Under the pieces are notes generated by a model. It was given only the letters and a program-made list of their open reading frames with translations, searched no databases and was not told the origin of the DNA. Shown piece by piece: positions 43,717 to 54,065 of a DNA stretch of 64,000 nucleotides. The stretch lies in the NCBI RefSeq assembly GCF_029215955.1, contig NZ_JAEMVA010000003.1, positions 27,199-91,198 on the forward strand, in the 5' to 3' direction. The stretch comes from Sulfurimonas sp. SAG-AH-194-I05 (GTDB lineage: Bacteria; Campylobacterota; Campylobacteria; Campylobacterales; Sulfurimonadaceae). The position numbers and the translations under genes were made by a program. How positions within the stretch are numbered: the first letter of the stretch is position 1; every line of letters starts with the position of its first letter.

Positions 43717-45673
43717 CTTCTACTGATTTTTTAACCATAGAAGCATCTTCTTTAAGCTCTTGGGCTATTTCATCGTCAATTACTTCTACTTTAGATTCTA
43801 TATTATTTCTATCTTCAAAATCAATAATAATATCACGTACTTCATCACCTGTAATATTTTCTTTTTTGTATAAAAGGGCAACCATATCTTCTATTGCATC
43901 TCTATACTCTTCTAAACGTGCAATTACTTTTGTATACTGCTCTTCTAAAGATTTTTTAATAAAAGTATCCATATCTTCAGCCATTTTATCACTGTATTCT
44001 CTCGTAGCTTGTTGTCCACCACCAATAAAAGATTGTCTACTTTTTTCTAATACCATTAAACCAGCAACATCTGTCATACCATACGTTTGAACCATAGATT
44101 TAATAATATCAGTTGCTCTCTCAAGGTCATTACCAGCACCAGTAGAGATCTCACCAATAAATACCTCTTCAGCTGCACGACCACCAAGAAGAACATCTAC
44201 CTCTGCCCACATTTCATGTTTTTGCATCATAAATCTATCTTCTTCGGGTTTATTAAGTGTATATCCAAGGGCTGCTAAACCACGAGGGACTATAGAAACC
44301 TTTGAAACTTTTTTCGCTCCAACAGTTGTCTCAGCTAAAAGAGCATGTCCACTTTCATGGTACGCAACAATTTTTTTCTCTTTAGGATTAATTCTACGAG
44401 ATTTTTTAGCAAGACCAGCGATAGCGCGCTCAACTGATTCAAATAAATCTTTTTGTTTTACTGTTTTTTGGCTTTTTCTTCCCGCTAAGAGTGCTGCTTC
44501 ATTAATTATATTAGCTAAATCAGCTCCAGCTAAACCAGCTGTTAAACGTGCTATTTCTTCGATTTCAACATCTTTGTCCATTTTAACATTCTTCATGTGG
44601 ACATTTAAAATTTTAATACGACCTTCAAAATCTGGTTTATCAACAAGGACCTGTCTATCAAAACGGCCAGGGCGCATCAGTGCAGCATCAAGAACCTCAG
44701 GTCTATTTGTCGCTGCTAAAATAATGACAGGAGTATCTGTTCCAAAACCGTCCATTTCAGCTAGAAGTTGGTTCAGTGTTTGCTCTCGCTCATCATTACC
44801 ACCCATCATACCACCAGCAGCACGACTCTTACCAATCGCATCAATCTCATCTATAAAAATAATACTAGGAGCATCTTTTTTTGCTTGCTCAAACAAGTCA
44901 CGTACACGAGCAGCACCAACACCTACAAACATTTCTATAAAACTTGAACCACTCACAGAGAAAAACGGAACTTCAGCTTCACCTGCAACTGCTTTTGCGA
45001 GAAGTGTTTTACCTGTACCAGGAGAGCCAACCAAAAGAACACCTTTTGGAATTTTTGCACCGATTTCAACATAACGACCAGGGTATTTTAAAAAATCAAC
45101 AATCTCTTGTACTTCTTCTTTCGCTTCTTCAACGCCAGCCACATCATCAAATTTAGTGTTTGGTTTTTCAGAACTTACCATTTTTTTAGAATTACCCATT
45201 CCAAGAATACCACTCCCCATACTTTTTTGCATACGACCCGCAAAAAACATCCAAATAGCGATAATAATTAAAAATGGAAACAGCCAACCAAACATTTCAG
45301 TAAACCAGTTTGTTTCACTAAATCCAGTATATTCTATACCTTGTTTTTCTAATGTTTCTACTAATTTTGTATCCCCTCGAACAATTCTTGTAGTATAAAT
45401 TTGCCCATCAGCTGAACGTGCTTTTATATAACTTTGTCCGATTTCAACTTTTGACAAACTTTTACTCGATACAAGAGATTTAAACTCAGAATAACTTATA
45501 GCTTGCACGCGTGTATTTTGTGTGTTAATTCCATTGTTAAGACTATTTCCATCACCAACAAGTGCTTTAAACACTAAAATCATCACTATTGAAAAAACAG
45601 CAAAAGTTACAAGGGGATTTTTATTAAAAAAATTGTCATCATTATTTTTGTTATTCGATTCTTTATTTGACAT
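43709..45673 (-). CDS. ftsH: ATP-dependent zinc metalloprotease FtsH
   Basis: Membrane-bound AAA+ protease that degrades misassembled membrane proteins and regulators. 654 residues. Two membrane helices (about 17-36 and 128-146) flank the periplasmic domain, then the AAA domain with Walker [15 protein letters not shown], pore motif [14 protein letters not shown] and [12 protein letters not shown], and the protease domain with zinc site HESGHALLA. Asn-rich N-terminus and acidic C-terminal tail. Part of the order cheY-prmA-ftsH conserved in Helicobacter; 15 bases after prmA. Confidence 0.97.
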   Translation of the reverse strand: MSNKESNNKNNDDNFFNKNPLVTFAVFSIVMILVFKALVGDGNSLNNGINTQNTRVQAISYSEFKSLVSSKSLSKVEIGQSYIKARSADGQIYTTRIVRGDTKLVETLEKQGIEYTGFSETNWFTEMFGWLFPFLIIIAIWMFFAGRMQKSMGSGILGMGNSKKMVSSEKPNTKFDDVAGVEEAKEEVQEIVDFLKYPGRYVEIGAKIPKGVLLVGSPGTGKTLLAKAVAGEAEVPFFSVSGSSFIEMFVGVGAARVRDLFEQAKKDAPSIIFIDEIDAIGKSRAAGGMMGGNDEREQTLNQLLAEMDGFGTDTPVIILAATNRPEVLDAALMRPGRFDRQVLVDKPDFEGRIKILNVHMKNVKMDKDVEIEEIARLTAGLAGADLANIINEAALLAGRKSQKTVKQKDLFESVERAIAGLAKKSRRINPKEKKIVAYHESGHALLAETTVGAKKVSKVSIVPRGLAALGYTLNKPEEDRFMMQKHEMWAEVDVLLGGRAAEEVFIGEISTGAGNDLERATDIIKSMVQTYGMTDVAGLMVLEKSRQSFIGGGQQATREYSDKMAEDMDTFIKKSLEEQYTKVIARLEEYRDAIEDMVALLYKKENITGDEVRDIIIDFEDRNNIESKVEVIDDEIAQELKEDASMVKKSVEDE

Positions 45674-45688
45674 ATTATTATTTCTCTT

Positions 45689-46516
45689 TTATTTTAATTT
45701 TAAAATTAAAGTAATCCATTCTTCTTCATGGATCCTTTGTAGAACTTCACAGTCTTTATAGAAGTTCAAGACTTTATCTTCATATTTATCAAGAATACCT
45801 GATAAAATCAAAACTCCATCTTTTTTTAAAGCACGCTTCAAATCTTTTGCAATAAATGTCAGTACATCTGCTACAATATTTGCAACAACAACATCATAAT
45901 GCTTCTTTACTATAGAACAAGAACCTTCCCAAATATGATGAAATTTCACATTATTGAGTTCTGCATTCACAACAGAATTATCTACTGAGATAATATCTGT
46001 ATCACATGCATCTACAAGCGCACCAAGTTTCATTGCTCCAATGCCAAGAATACCACTACCACATCCAACATCTAGAACCTCATCTTCTTTCGTAACATAT
46101 TTTGAAATTGCTTTTAATGAGGATGCTGTTGTTGGGTGGTGTCCGGTTCCAAATGCCAGTGCAGGATCAATTGCTATATTTATATGAGAATTACTTGGCT
46201 CATTCCATGTGGGATGTATATAAAACTTATCAATAAACAAAGGTTGAATGCTATTTTTGTATTCAGCAATCCAATCATTGTTTTTTTGTTTTTTTTGCGT
46301 AGTTTCAAGCTCTATATTTTCATTGAGAGCTTTATTAAGGGCTTCACAAAATTGTTCAAGTCCCCATTCAATAGTATCAAGGGATTCTTCACTTCGTATG
46401 ATAAAGCCATCATCTCTTTCTTCAAATCCTACAGGTACTGTATCTGACAAGAAATCTGAAAAAAGAGGAAGATGAGAGGAAACTTTAACTACTAGCTCGT
46501 AGTAGTATTCTTGCAT
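45689..46516 (-). CDS. prmA: Ribosomal protein L11 methyltransferase
   Basis: Trimethylates L11 with SAM. 275 residues. SAM motif I VLDVGCGSGILGIGAMK and catalytic-site motif NIVADVLTFIA are typical; DPALAFGTGHHPTT is the PrmA signature. N-terminal substrate-recognition domain of about 100 residues is diverged, as in other Campylobacterota. Its ATG overlaps the cheY stop codon (TAATG), so it is translated from the cheY transcript. Confidence 0.94.
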   Translation of the reverse strand: MQEYYYELVVKVSSHLPLFSDFLSDTVPVGFEERDDGFIIRSEESLDTIEWGLEQFCEALNKALNENIELETTQKKQKNNDWIAEYKNSIQPLFIDKFYIHPTWNEPSNSHINIAIDPALAFGTGHHPTTASSLKAISKYVTKEDEVLDVGCGSGILGIGAMKLGALVDACDTDIISVDNSVVNAELNNVKFHHIWEGSCSIVKKHYDVVVANIVADVLTFIAKDLKRALKKDGVLILSGILDKYEDKVLNFYKDCEVLQRIHEEEWITLILKLK

Positions 46517-46890
46517 TACTCAGAAACACCCATAACTGCACCGAGTTTTTCTTTAAGTACTTGAGGTGTAAAAGGTTTAACAATGTAATTATTTACACCA
46601 GCTTTAAGTGCTGTAATAACTTCAGCCTTACCACCTTCTGTTGTAACCATAATAATTGGTAGTTCTTTAAATCTATCGTCTGCGCGAACTTTTTTAACTA
46701 ATTCTAATCCATTCATTTCAGGCATATTCCAATCAGTAATTAACATTTCAACATCTGGATTAGAATCTATTTGTTCCCATCCCTTGACACCATCTTCACC
46801 TTCTAATATGTCTTTATACCCAAGGCGAGCCAATGTATTTTTAATAATACGACGCATTGTAGAGCTGTCATCAACAACAAGTAATTTCAA
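46516..46890 (-). CDS. cheY: Chemotaxis response regulator CheY
   Basis: Single-domain receiver of 124 residues that, when phosphorylated, binds the flagellar switch. Acidic pair in LLVVDDSSTMRR, phosphoacceptor Asp53 in MLITDWNMPEMNG, switch Thr in IIMVTTEGG and Lys in NYIVKPFTP. Very close to H. pylori CheY1 in pattern. First gene of the cheY-prmA-ftsH run. Confidence 0.95.
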   Translation of the reverse strand: MKLLVVDDSSTMRRIIKNTLARLGYKDILEGEDGVKGWEQIDSNPDVEMLITDWNMPEMNGLELVKKVRADDRFKELPIIMVTTEGGKAEVITALKAGVNNYIVKPFTPQVLKEKLGAVMGVSE

Positions 46891-46957
46891 TTGAAATCCT
46901 TTTCTTAATATATTTTAAATTTTAATGCTTGATTATAACAAAATATTGTTTATTTTA

Positions 46958-47671
46958 CTATGAATCTAAGAGTTTAAACATTTTTGCTAAGTCAAGTGTA
47001 CCCTCATAGTATGCTTTTCCAATAATTACACCATCGACCTCTTTAGTTTCTATAAGTTTTTCAATATCAGTCTCATCTTTTACACCACCACTCGCTATGG
47101 TGCGTACTCCGCTAGCTCTTGCTATATCTAATGTAAATTCTACATTTACACCACTTAATGTTCCATCTTTTCCAACATCCGTGCATATAATCGCTTCAAC
47201 TCCAGCATCAGCAAACTCTTTTGCTAAATCAGTTGCCTTCATTGAAGAAACTTCGCCCCAACCCTCAACAGCAACGAATCCATCTATAGCATCAATTCCA
47301 ACCGCTATAGGGTATTTTGCAGCCATATCCCGCACAAACTGTGGATTCTTAACGGCAATAGAACCTAAAATAATTCTATCTATTCCAATGTCGAGCATCT
47401 TTTGAATAGTCTTTTCATCACGAATTCCACCACCAAGTTCAAGCTTTACGCTACAATTTTCTCTAATTTTTATAATTTGCTCTACATTCTTAGGTTCACC
47501 TGCAAAGGCACCATTTAAGTCAACTAAATGTACCCATTCAGCTCCCATTTCTTCAAATTTTTTCACTAAAGACCATGGTTCATCTGAGTATATTTTTGCA
47601 CTATCCATTAAACCTTTTGTAAGGCGAACTGCTTTTCCATCTTTTAAATCTATCGCTGGGTATAAAGTCAT
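46958..47671 (-). CDS. hisA: Phosphoribosylformimino-AICAR-P isomerase
   Basis: Fourth step of histidine synthesis. 237 residues, TIM barrel. Catalytic Asp in [14 protein letters not shown] and Asp in [23 protein letters not shown] and [15 protein letters not shown] are the phosphate-binding loops. Starts 4 bases after the hisH stop, so hisH-hisA are co-transcribed; no other his genes are visible. Confidence 0.96.
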   Translation of the reverse strand: MTLYPAIDLKDGKAVRLTKGLMDSAKIYSDEPWSLVKKFEEMGAEWVHLVDLNGAFAGEPKNVEQIIKIRENCSVKLELGGGIRDEKTIQKMLDIGIDRIILGSIAVKNPQFVRDMAAKYPIAVGIDAIDGFVAVEGWGEVSSMKATDLAKEFADAGVEAIICTDVGKDGTLSGVNVEFTLDIARASGVRTIASGGVKDETDIEKLIETKEVDGVIIGKAYYEGTLDLAKMFKLLDS

Positions 47672-47675
47672 TGCA

Positions 47676-48287
47676 TTATAATCCTATAAAATTTTCTAAT
47701 ATTTTTAAACCATTGGTATGGCTTTTTTCTGGATGGGGTTGTATACCAAATACATTCCCACATGCTACAGCTGATGTAAATTCATAGCCATAATTTGTAC
47801 GACCAATTATATCTTCTTCATTGCTACAGTTTACATGGTATGTATGGACAAAATATAAATAATGTTCCTCATCTAAACCTTCAAATAGAGGATGTTTAGT
47901 TGTAAACATCCTATTCCAACCCATGTGGGGAATTTTTAAAGGTTCACTAAACATACTCGCATCGAAAGTTTTTACATTTCCTTTGATAATTCCTAGTCCA
48001 GCATGTGAACCAAATTCTTCACTTGATTCAAAAAGCAATTGCATTCCCAAACAAATTCCAAGCATGTGCTTTTCACTTTTTGCATACGATTGAAGTGCCC
48101 CAACCATATTGCGTTCACGAAGGTGCTCCATTGCATCACCAAAAGCACCAACTCCTGGTAAAATAAGTTTTTCATAGTCTTTAAACTTTGCAGGGTTACT
48201 CTCGACTACTGTTTCACACCCAAGCTTAGCGAAGGCATTTTGAACACTCGCAAGGTTCCCCATGTTGTAATCAACTATTCCTATCAT
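47676..48287 (-). CDS. hisH: Imidazole glycerol phosphate synthase glutaminase subunit
   Basis: Supplies ammonia to HisF. 203 residues, class I glutaminase. Catalytic triad: Cys79 in [11 protein letters not shown], and His and Glu in [10 protein letters not shown] (about 185/187). Its ATG overlaps the stop of the PDC-domain protein by one base. The partner hisF is not in the window. Confidence 0.96.
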   Translation of the reverse strand: MIGIVDYNMGNLASVQNAFAKLGCETVVESNPAKFKDYEKLILPGVGAFGDAMEHLRERNMVGALQSYAKSEKHMLGICLGMQLLFESSEEFGSHAGLGIIKGNVKTFDASMFSEPLKIPHMGWNRMFTTKHPLFEGLDEEHYLYFVHTYHVNCSNEEDIIGRTNYGYEFTSAVACGNVFGIQPHPEKSHTNGLKILENFIGL

Positions 48288-49201
48288 TATCTATCAGCTT
48301 CATCTGTAATTTTTGTAAATTTAATATATACCGCCATTGAAAGAATTAACATAGAAACCCCAGCCACAATATACATAGCATTCATTAGATGATTCGGATC
48401 AGTAATAGCAAACTTAAACACAAGCATAAGTGCTTCAATAGAAAGAGCAATAATAATAGAGCCTAAAAATTTTACCATCGTCTTATGTGGGCCTGAAATA
48501 TTATGCTCTTTATGTTGTCCTAGGACTTCTTCTTCTATGAGTGTCTTGACTAAATCAAAAATTGCAAGAGAAAGCGTAAGTAAAATTGTTGCCTTAAACA
48601 TTTCATCAATCGAAAGATGTGAAATAGAAATATCATTTACAAAAAAACTTTGAATTCCATGACCAAATAAAAGTAAAGCAACCGCTGTTAAAGCAAGTGC
48701 AAAACACATATATGCAAATTTAAAAAATTTAGAAAATGCAGTATCAAAAGTATTTAAATGTGCAATATTTAATACATCTGCAATTGGCATATCAATACAG
48801 GCTACGTATTTTAATGTTTTTACATCATCGTATATAGGATGCGAGGCAGTAACCGTTAAATCACCTGTTATTAGTGATGGATATGGATCCGTCATAGTAC
48901 ATCTCTTTTCTTTAACAGCACGATAATAATACGCTCTATCAGCTCGAATTCGTCCGATTCCATCGGTATCTTCTTTTCCTTCAGGTAAATATGTAGGTGT
49001 TACTTGTTGTCCTTTATGATCGAGTAAATATGCACCTTCACAGTTTTCTAAGTCAGCCTTTAAACTTAAAAGTCGTGGAACAATCATACTTTGACTTACA
49101 TCAGGAATTTTATCCGGAAGGTTATTTGAAAAGAGATAGCAAAAATATGCTCTTGCCTTCGTTCTACCTCTTGCGAAATGTTGAATATCATCTGATAACA
49201 T
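48287..49201 (-). CDS. PDC-domain membrane protein with cytoplasmic-looking sensor
   Basis: 304 residues. The first 150 residues form a PDC/Cache-like sensor domain (PRLLSLKADLENCEGAYLLDHKGQQVTPTYL...RADRAYYYRAVKEKR...YPSLITGDLTVTASHPIYDD in outline), followed by four membrane helices (about 165-190, 205-225, 243-262, 270-292). Unusually there is no membrane helix or signal before the sensor. The start is fixed by overlap with the upstream gene stop (TAATG). No output domain such as kinase, GGDEF or MCP is present. Co-transcribed with hisH and hisA; role unknown. Confidence 0.65.
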   Translation of the reverse strand: MLSDDIQHFARGRTKARAYFCYLFSNNLPDKIPDVSQSMIVPRLLSLKADLENCEGAYLLDHKGQQVTPTYLPEGKEDTDGIGRIRADRAYYYRAVKEKRCTMTDPYPSLITGDLTVTASHPIYDDVKTLKYVACIDMPIADVLNIAHLNTFDTAFSKFFKFAYMCFALALTAVALLLFGHGIQSFFVNDISISHLSIDEMFKATILLTLSLAIFDLVKTLIEEEVLGQHKEHNISGPHKTMVKFLGSIIIALSIEALMLVFKFAITDPNHLMNAMYIVAGVSMLILSMAVYIKFTKITDEADR

Positions 49202-49680
49202 TAATTAAACCCCTCTTTTGGTTTTTCTATTTTGGTGGGCTCAGTATTATGCGCTAAGCTTGGACTAAAAACTTTTTTAATAATTGACTTAAAGCCTCGT
49301 TCGTTTTCTTCGTATTCTCTCTCTGCTTCTTGAAGGGATGCTTCCCATGCACCTGAAAATCCAGGTGCATTTAACATCATTTTACGTAAAGCCCCATCAT
49401 AAATATTGAGTAGTCTCACCTCTGCACGTCCAGGTTTTTGACCCAATGTTTTCACAGAAACTCTTAAGTTCTCATTTTCTTTTTTCAGTTTTTCCAACTC
49501 TGACTCAAGGTTACGACTCCCTTCTCCCGTAATTTTCATTTGTCTATTGAGATGCTCTTGAAACTCTTTTAATTCTTTTTTGTAAGCTCGAATTTCAAAT
49601 CTTGATTTTATATAACTTATAAACCAGCCAACAACAAAACTTGCGATGATTAGTAATATACCCAAGTAACTCAATTCCAT
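49201..49680 (-). CDS. Membrane-anchored coiled-coil protein, unknown function
   Basis: 159 residues. One N-terminal membrane helix (about 4-22, YLGILLIIASFVVGWFISYI), a coiled-coil from about 30 to 80 (AYKKELKEFQEHLNRQM...SELEKLKKENENLRVSVK), then a segment with RLLNIYDGALRKMMLNAPGFSGAWEASLQEAEREY. No family recognised. First gene of the 49680-46958 minus-strand run, with GGAG upstream. Confidence 0.6.
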   Translation of the reverse strand: MELSYLGILLIIASFVVGWFISYIKSRFEIRAYKKELKEFQEHLNRQMKITGEGSRNLESELEKLKKENENLRVSVKTLGQKPGRAEVRLLNIYDGALRKMMLNAPGFSGAWEASLQEAEREYEENERGFKSIIKKVFSPSLAHNTEPTKIEKPKEGFN

Positions 49681-49778
49681 ATTCAGACTCCTTATACTTA
49701 TCTTTTCATTATATCATACAATGATAAAGAAAAATTAAATTTGCTATACTTCTATATTATAATCAAAAGGAGTGTTAC

Positions 49779-50666
49779 ATGATTGGTTTTTACAGTTTTT
49801 TATTTTTAGAAAAGTTTCTAATGCTTCTTCCAAAAAATTTACGAAGAACAATTTTTATTTTCCTAGGTTACTTCGCGTATAAAGTTTCAAAAAGATATAA
49901 CAAAGTTATACGACAAAATTTACAATTTATTTACGGTGAAAATGTTTCTGAAGCATTTATACAAAAGACTGCTAAGTACTCATTTAAACTTTTACTCCTA
50001 AACTTTCTTTATACGATGGAAAATCGCTATTACCCTATCGAAGAAATCGCAAAAAAAGTAAGTTTTGAAAACGAAGACGTTGTAAAAAAAGCACAAGAAC
50101 AAAACCGTCCTATAGTTTTTATCACCTCACATTATGGAGCATGGGAGTTAGGAGGAGCAATGATAAGTTCGTACCTTGAACCTTTAATGATAGTATTTAA
50201 AAAAATGAAAAATAAACGTTTCCAAAATTATTTACTAAGCTCACGTGCGCAATCTAAAATTCAATACGTCGAACGTGCTGGTGCAACACGAGGTCTTTTA
50301 AAACAACTCCGTTCAGGCGGTGCAATAGCTCTATTAATAGACACAAATGTAAATAAAAAGCAAACTGTAACTGTAGATTTTTTAGGAAAACCAACAGGTC
50401 AAATAAAAACAACTGCCTATTTTGCACGAAAATTTGATGCGGTTATTATCCCTGTTTTAATTCACACAACAGATGATGCAACATATACTGTAAAGTTTTA
50501 TGATGCAATCACACCACCTAAAACAGATGATGAAAAAGAGGATATTAAAGTCTCAACACAAATGCAAACAGACTGGTTAAGCCAAGAAATTTTAAAATCT
50601 CCCCAACCTTGGTTTTGGCTACATAGACGCTGGAAAAATGATTATCCTGAGGTTTATAAGAAATAA
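49779..50666 (+). CDS. lpxL: Lipid A lauroyl/late acyltransferase
   Basis: Adds a secondary acyl chain to lipid A at the inner membrane. 295 residues. One N-terminal membrane segment, then the HX4E catalytic motif in ITSHYGAWELGG, followed by KKMKNKRFQNYLLSSR and IALLIDTNVNKKQ, which correspond to the conserved LpxL/HtrB blocks. Ends PQPWFWLHRRWKNDYP, also typical. AAAAGGAG Shine-Dalgarno and TATAAT (49758-49763) upstream. Convergent with the AI-2E-type gene. Confidence 0.92.
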   Translation: MIGFYSFLFLEKFLMLLPKNLRRTIFIFLGYFAYKVSKRYNKVIRQNLQFIYGENVSEAFIQKTAKYSFKLLLLNFLYTMENRYYPIEEIAKKVSFENEDVVKKAQEQNRPIVFITSHYGAWELGGAMISSYLEPLMIVFKKMKNKRFQNYLLSSRAQSKIQYVERAGATRGLLKQLRSGGAIALLIDTNVNKKQTVTVDFLGKPTGQIKTTAYFARKFDAVIIPVLIHTTDDATYTVKFYDAITPPKTDDEKEDIKVSTQMQTDWLSQEILKSPQPWFWLHRRWKNDYPEVYKK

Positions 50667-50684
50667 GAAAGAGATGAGAAATAA

Positions 50685-51731
50685 CTATTTTTCTTCTTTA
50701 CAAGCTTCACTTCTCGCCTCAAAAAGTTTTAAAAGTGTTAGAAAGAAAGCTGTAATTGCAGGTCCTAAAATCATACCCCAAAATCCAAATGTTGCAAGTC
50801 CAGCGATAATAGCGAAAAATATAATAAGTTCATGCATTCGCGTATCATCTTCATCTAAAATTCTTTTATTTATCTCTTTAATTATAAGAGGCTTAATAAA
50901 TGTATCTGCCACTATAGAAATTACAATAACAGAATAAAGTGCAATAAAAATAGCATTTTCACTATTTCCAATAGAAAATTCATAAATCATAAAAGGCAAC
51001 CACATAACAATACCTCCAATAACAGGTATAAAGGAAGCAAATCCATACATTATGCCAAAAAGGAGTCCGTTATAACCCATAAAAGATATCGCAACACCAA
51101 ACAAAATACCCTCAAACATAGCAGTTGTAAGAATAGAGTAAAAAACAACACTCATCACAGATGAAATTTCTTTCGCTAAAAGTGTCGTTTCTTCTACTGA
51201 CATTTGTATAACACGTTTAATATAGCCCATAATAAAAGAACCATTAAACTGTGCAAAAAAGTAAAAAATAACAATCAATAAAGCACTCTTTAAAAATCCA
51301 GCACTAAAAGAACCTATTTGACCAGCAAAGCTTAATATTGTTGATGTGATTGTATTTATATTAAGATCTTGTAAAGAATCTTGTATATATGGAGCAACAA
51401 GGCTTAAATAAGCAGGAGGAGATGCCATAAAGTCTTTAATATAGAGTTCTATTTTTAAAAGAACTTCAGGATCCATCGAATTTAATTGAATACTCATGGT
51501 AGCTAAAAAGTATCCTAATGGAGCAAAAAATATTGTTGCTAAAAGAAAACTAGAAGTAAGTGCAGCTAAAAGTTTTGAACGAAAAGTCTTTTCAAAAAAG
51601 TCTTGAATATTAGAAGTTGATACTGCCAATAATGACGCGATAAGTATACTTAAAAGAAAAGGTGCATAAAGTAAATACATCCAGTATAGTGAGGTAGCAA
51701 ATAAAATAGCTACAAAATATTGTGGTTTCAT
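50685..51731 (-). CDS. AI-2E-family transporter
   Basis: 348 residues with about eight membrane helices: two at the N-terminus, a long amphipathic stretch (about 60-140), then four to six near the C-terminus including YGFASFIPVIGGIVMWLPFMIY, the family hallmark. Members export various substrates (TqsA exports AI-2; others are Na+/H+ antiporters), so the substrate is open. Follows ruvB at 11 bases on the same strand. Confidence 0.85.
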   Translation of the reverse strand: MKPQYFVAILFATSLYWMYLLYAPFLLSILIASLLAVSTSNIQDFFEKTFRSKLLAALTSSFLLATIFFAPLGYFLATMSIQLNSMDPEVLLKIELYIKDFMASPPAYLSLVAPYIQDSLQDLNINTITSTILSFAGQIGSFSAGFLKSALLIVIFYFFAQFNGSFIMGYIKRVIQMSVEETTLLAKEISSVMSVVFYSILTTAMFEGILFGVAISFMGYNGLLFGIMYGFASFIPVIGGIVMWLPFMIYEFSIGNSENAIFIALYSVIVISIVADTFIKPLIIKEINKRILDEDDTRMHELIIFFAIIAGLATFGFWGMILGPAITAFFLTLLKLFEARSEACKEEK

Positions 51732-51742
51732 AAAATTCCTTT

Positions 51743-52759
51743 CTAGTTTACAAGTGTTGCATCAAGGGGTAAGCTTTTACCTAAAACATTATATGTCATT
51801 TTAGTTGCTTTTCTCCCTTTAGCAGTTCTCTCCAAATAACCATTTGCGATTAAGTATGGTTCAAGAACATCTTCGACAGTACCTTCATCCTCACTAAGCG
51901 AAGCGGCTATCGTGCTTAAACCCATCGCTCGTCCCTCAGCCGCAACAAGAAGATTAAGGAGTCGTATATCCATCTCATCAAAACCATGGGAATTAATACC
52001 TAATTCATTTAAGGCAAAATTCGTCCGCATGTGGTTAATTTCATTTTCATCTGAAACATCAGCAAAATCTCGAACACGTCTGAGTAAACGTAGGGCTATA
52101 CGAGGAGTGCCTCTGCTACGTTTTGCTATCTCAAATGATGCTTCTTTTATTATCACTTTATCTAGCTTAGTTGCTGCTTGTATTATAATTTTTGCTAATT
52201 CTTCTGCATTATAAAATTGCATTCGAAAGCTCATGCCAAATCTATCACGTAAAGGGTTAGAAAGCATTCCTGCACGCGTGGTAGCACCTATGAGTGTAAA
52301 CCTTGGTAAGTCTATTTTTACAGTTTGCGCAGCGGGACCGCTTCCTATAATAATATCAATACGAAAATCTTCCATAGAGGAATAAAGTATTTCTTCAACT
52401 GCAGGAGAAAGACGATGTATCTCATCAATAAATAAAATATCACCCTCTTCAAGGTTTGTAAGTATGGCAGCTAAATCGCCACTTTTTTCTATCATCGGAG
52501 CAGCTGTAACTTTTATGTTTGCATTCATCTCATTGGCAATAATTAAAGCTAATGTAGTTTTCCCAAGACCAGGAGGTCCAAAAAAAAGAACATGGTCGAG
52601 TGCTTCATCTCTCTTTTTACTTGCTTCAATGAAAACTCCAAGATTTTTTTTAATTTTTTCTTGTCCTATATATTCACTCCAAGCATTTGGGCGTAAGGTT
52701 TTTTCTACACTTGTTTCTTCTGCATCAAATTTTTCAATTTCTACAATTCTATCCATCAT
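51743..52759 (-). CDS. ruvB: Holliday junction branch-migration ATPase RuvB
   Basis: Drives branch migration with RuvA. 338 residues. Walker [15 protein letters not shown], Walker [12 protein letters not shown], sensor 1 [10 protein letters not shown], Arg finger in RDRFGMSF and winged-helix C-domain with [16 protein letters not shown]. Two possible starts (MMD); either may be used. Upstream panB ends 14 bases before on the same strand. Confidence 0.97.
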   Translation of the reverse strand: MMDRIVEIEKFDAEETSVEKTLRPNAWSEYIGQEKIKKNLGVFIEASKKRDEALDHVLFFGPPGLGKTTLALIIANEMNANIKVTAAPMIEKSGDLAAILTNLEEGDILFIDEIHRLSPAVEEILYSSMEDFRIDIIIGSGPAAQTVKIDLPRFTLIGATTRAGMLSNPLRDRFGMSFRMQFYNAEELAKIIIQAATKLDKVIIKEASFEIAKRSRGTPRIALRLLRRVRDFADVSDENEINHMRTNFALNELGINSHGFDEMDIRLLNLLVAAEGRAMGLSTIAASLSEDEGTVEDVLEPYLIANGYLERTAKGRKATKMTYNVLGKSLPLDATLVN

Positions 52760-52773
52760 TTATTTTATAGCCT

Positions 52774-53565
52774 TTAGTATGTATGAATCTCTTGAGGAAA
52801 CTCTTTTGTTCTTACTTGTGCAGCATACTCTTCTACAGATTTTCGAACTAAAGATGCTCCATCCATGTATTTTTTAACAAACTTTGGAGTAAATGCTTCA
52901 AATAAGCCTAACATGTCTGAGAAAACCAATACTTGCCCATCTACGTCAACTCCAGCGCCTATCCCGATTACAGGAATATCTACACTTTTAGCAACTTCTT
53001 CTGCCACACCCGCTTTTACACCCTCTATAACTATACAAAAAGCACCAGCTTCCTCAATAGCTCTCGCATCCGCAATAAGTGATAGTATTTCTTTATCAGT
53101 TTTACCCTTTACTTTATAGCCACCCTCACTTCGGACAGACTGAGGTAAAAGACCAATATGTCCACAGACTGCAATAGCATTTGATGTTAAATGCTTCACA
53201 ATGTCAGCTTTGTCTGCGCCACCTTCTATTTTTACACAATCAGCTTTTGTTTCTTGAAAAACTTTTATCGAATTTTTTAATGCATCTTCTTTATTTGTAT
53301 ATGTTCCAAAAGGCATATCACATATAACAAAACTATTTTGAGCACCTGCACATACTGCATTTGTATGGTAAATCATTTGCTCCATAGTAGCACTAATTGT
53401 ATCGCTTTTTCCTGCAAAACTCATGTTAAGGCTATCTCCAACAAGAAGCATATCGCATGAATCTTCAAATAAAGAAGCAAACAATGCGTCGTATGCAGTT
53501 ATCATTACTAAGGGAGTAATTCCTTTGGCTTTTTTAATCGATGAAATAGTCATTTTTTTATTCAT
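52774..53565 (-). CDS. panB: Ketopantoate hydroxymethyltransferase
   Basis: First committed step of pantothenate/CoA synthesis. 263 residues, TIM barrel. MLLVGDSLNMSFAGKSDT, metal-binding Asp, KIEGGADKADIVKHL and CGHIGLLPQSV are typical; catalytic Glu in IVIEGVKAGVAEEVA. First gene of the panB-ruvB-AI-2E run. Confidence 0.96.
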   Translation of the reverse strand: MNKKMTISSIKKAKGITPLVMITAYDALFASLFEDSCDMLLVGDSLNMSFAGKSDTISATMEQMIYHTNAVCAGAQNSFVICDMPFGTYTNKEDALKNSIKVFQETKADCVKIEGGADKADIVKHLTSNAIAVCGHIGLLPQSVRSEGGYKVKGKTDKEILSLIADARAIEEAGAFCIVIEGVKAGVAEEVAKSVDIPVIGIGAGVDVDGQVLVFSDMLGLFEAFTPKFVKKYMDGASLVRKSVEEYAAQVRTKEFPQEIHTY

Positions 53566-53663
53566 TGTAATACTCTTTTTGTAAATTTTACTTATTATAA
53601 GTTTCAGTAAAAAGAATTTTAACTAAAAAGTGCTACAATTACATTAATTAGGAGAATTATTTT

Positions 53664-54065
53664 ATGGGAATAAAGAGCGATTTAGACGCTGAATTTGATT
53701 TTGATATTATTGATGAGTTTCTAGACCATTATTCAATGATGGTTGAGAGTATGGAAATCATGATTTTAGACTTGTCAAAATCCCACATGCAAAGAAGAAG
53801 TGTCGATGAACTTTTTCGTGTATTTCATAACATAAAATCAGCTTCTGGCTATCTTAAAATAGAAGCAATGTCTCGTCTAGCTTCTCTTGTAGAAGATGAA
53901 CTTGATCAACTTCGAACAAGAGAAATTACCATAAATGAAGAAACTATTAACTGGCTGTTAGAAGTTAGCGATATGTTCGCAGCATGGCAACAAAACTTTA
54001 GAATGGACGAAAAACTAGATAAAGTAAAATTCTCTCTCCTCAAAATACCTGACTTGGAAAAATAA
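53664..54065 (+). CDS. Histidine phosphotransfer (Hpt) domain protein
   Basis: 133 residues, a stand-alone Hpt helical bundle. The phosphoacceptor His55 lies in FRVFHNIKSASGYLKIEAM, the usual H-x-x-K-[SG]-x-x motif. Similar to the P1 domain of CheA. No receiver or kinase is fused, so it would relay phosphate between partners elsewhere. trpA starts at the base after its stop codon, so the two are on one transcript, a pairing without obvious functional link. Confidence 0.8.
   Translation: MGIKSDLDAEFDFDIIDEFLDHYSMMVESMEIMILDLSKSHMQRRSVDELFRVFHNIKSASGYLKIEAMSRLASLVEDELDQLRTREITINEETINWLLEVSDMFAAWQQNFRMDEKLDKVKFSLLKIPDLEK

Noticed and set aside
43866..45398. Plus-strand open frames opposite ftsH
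   Set aside because: FtsH is intact and conserved; the opposite frames lack start signals and show serine/proline-rich noise.
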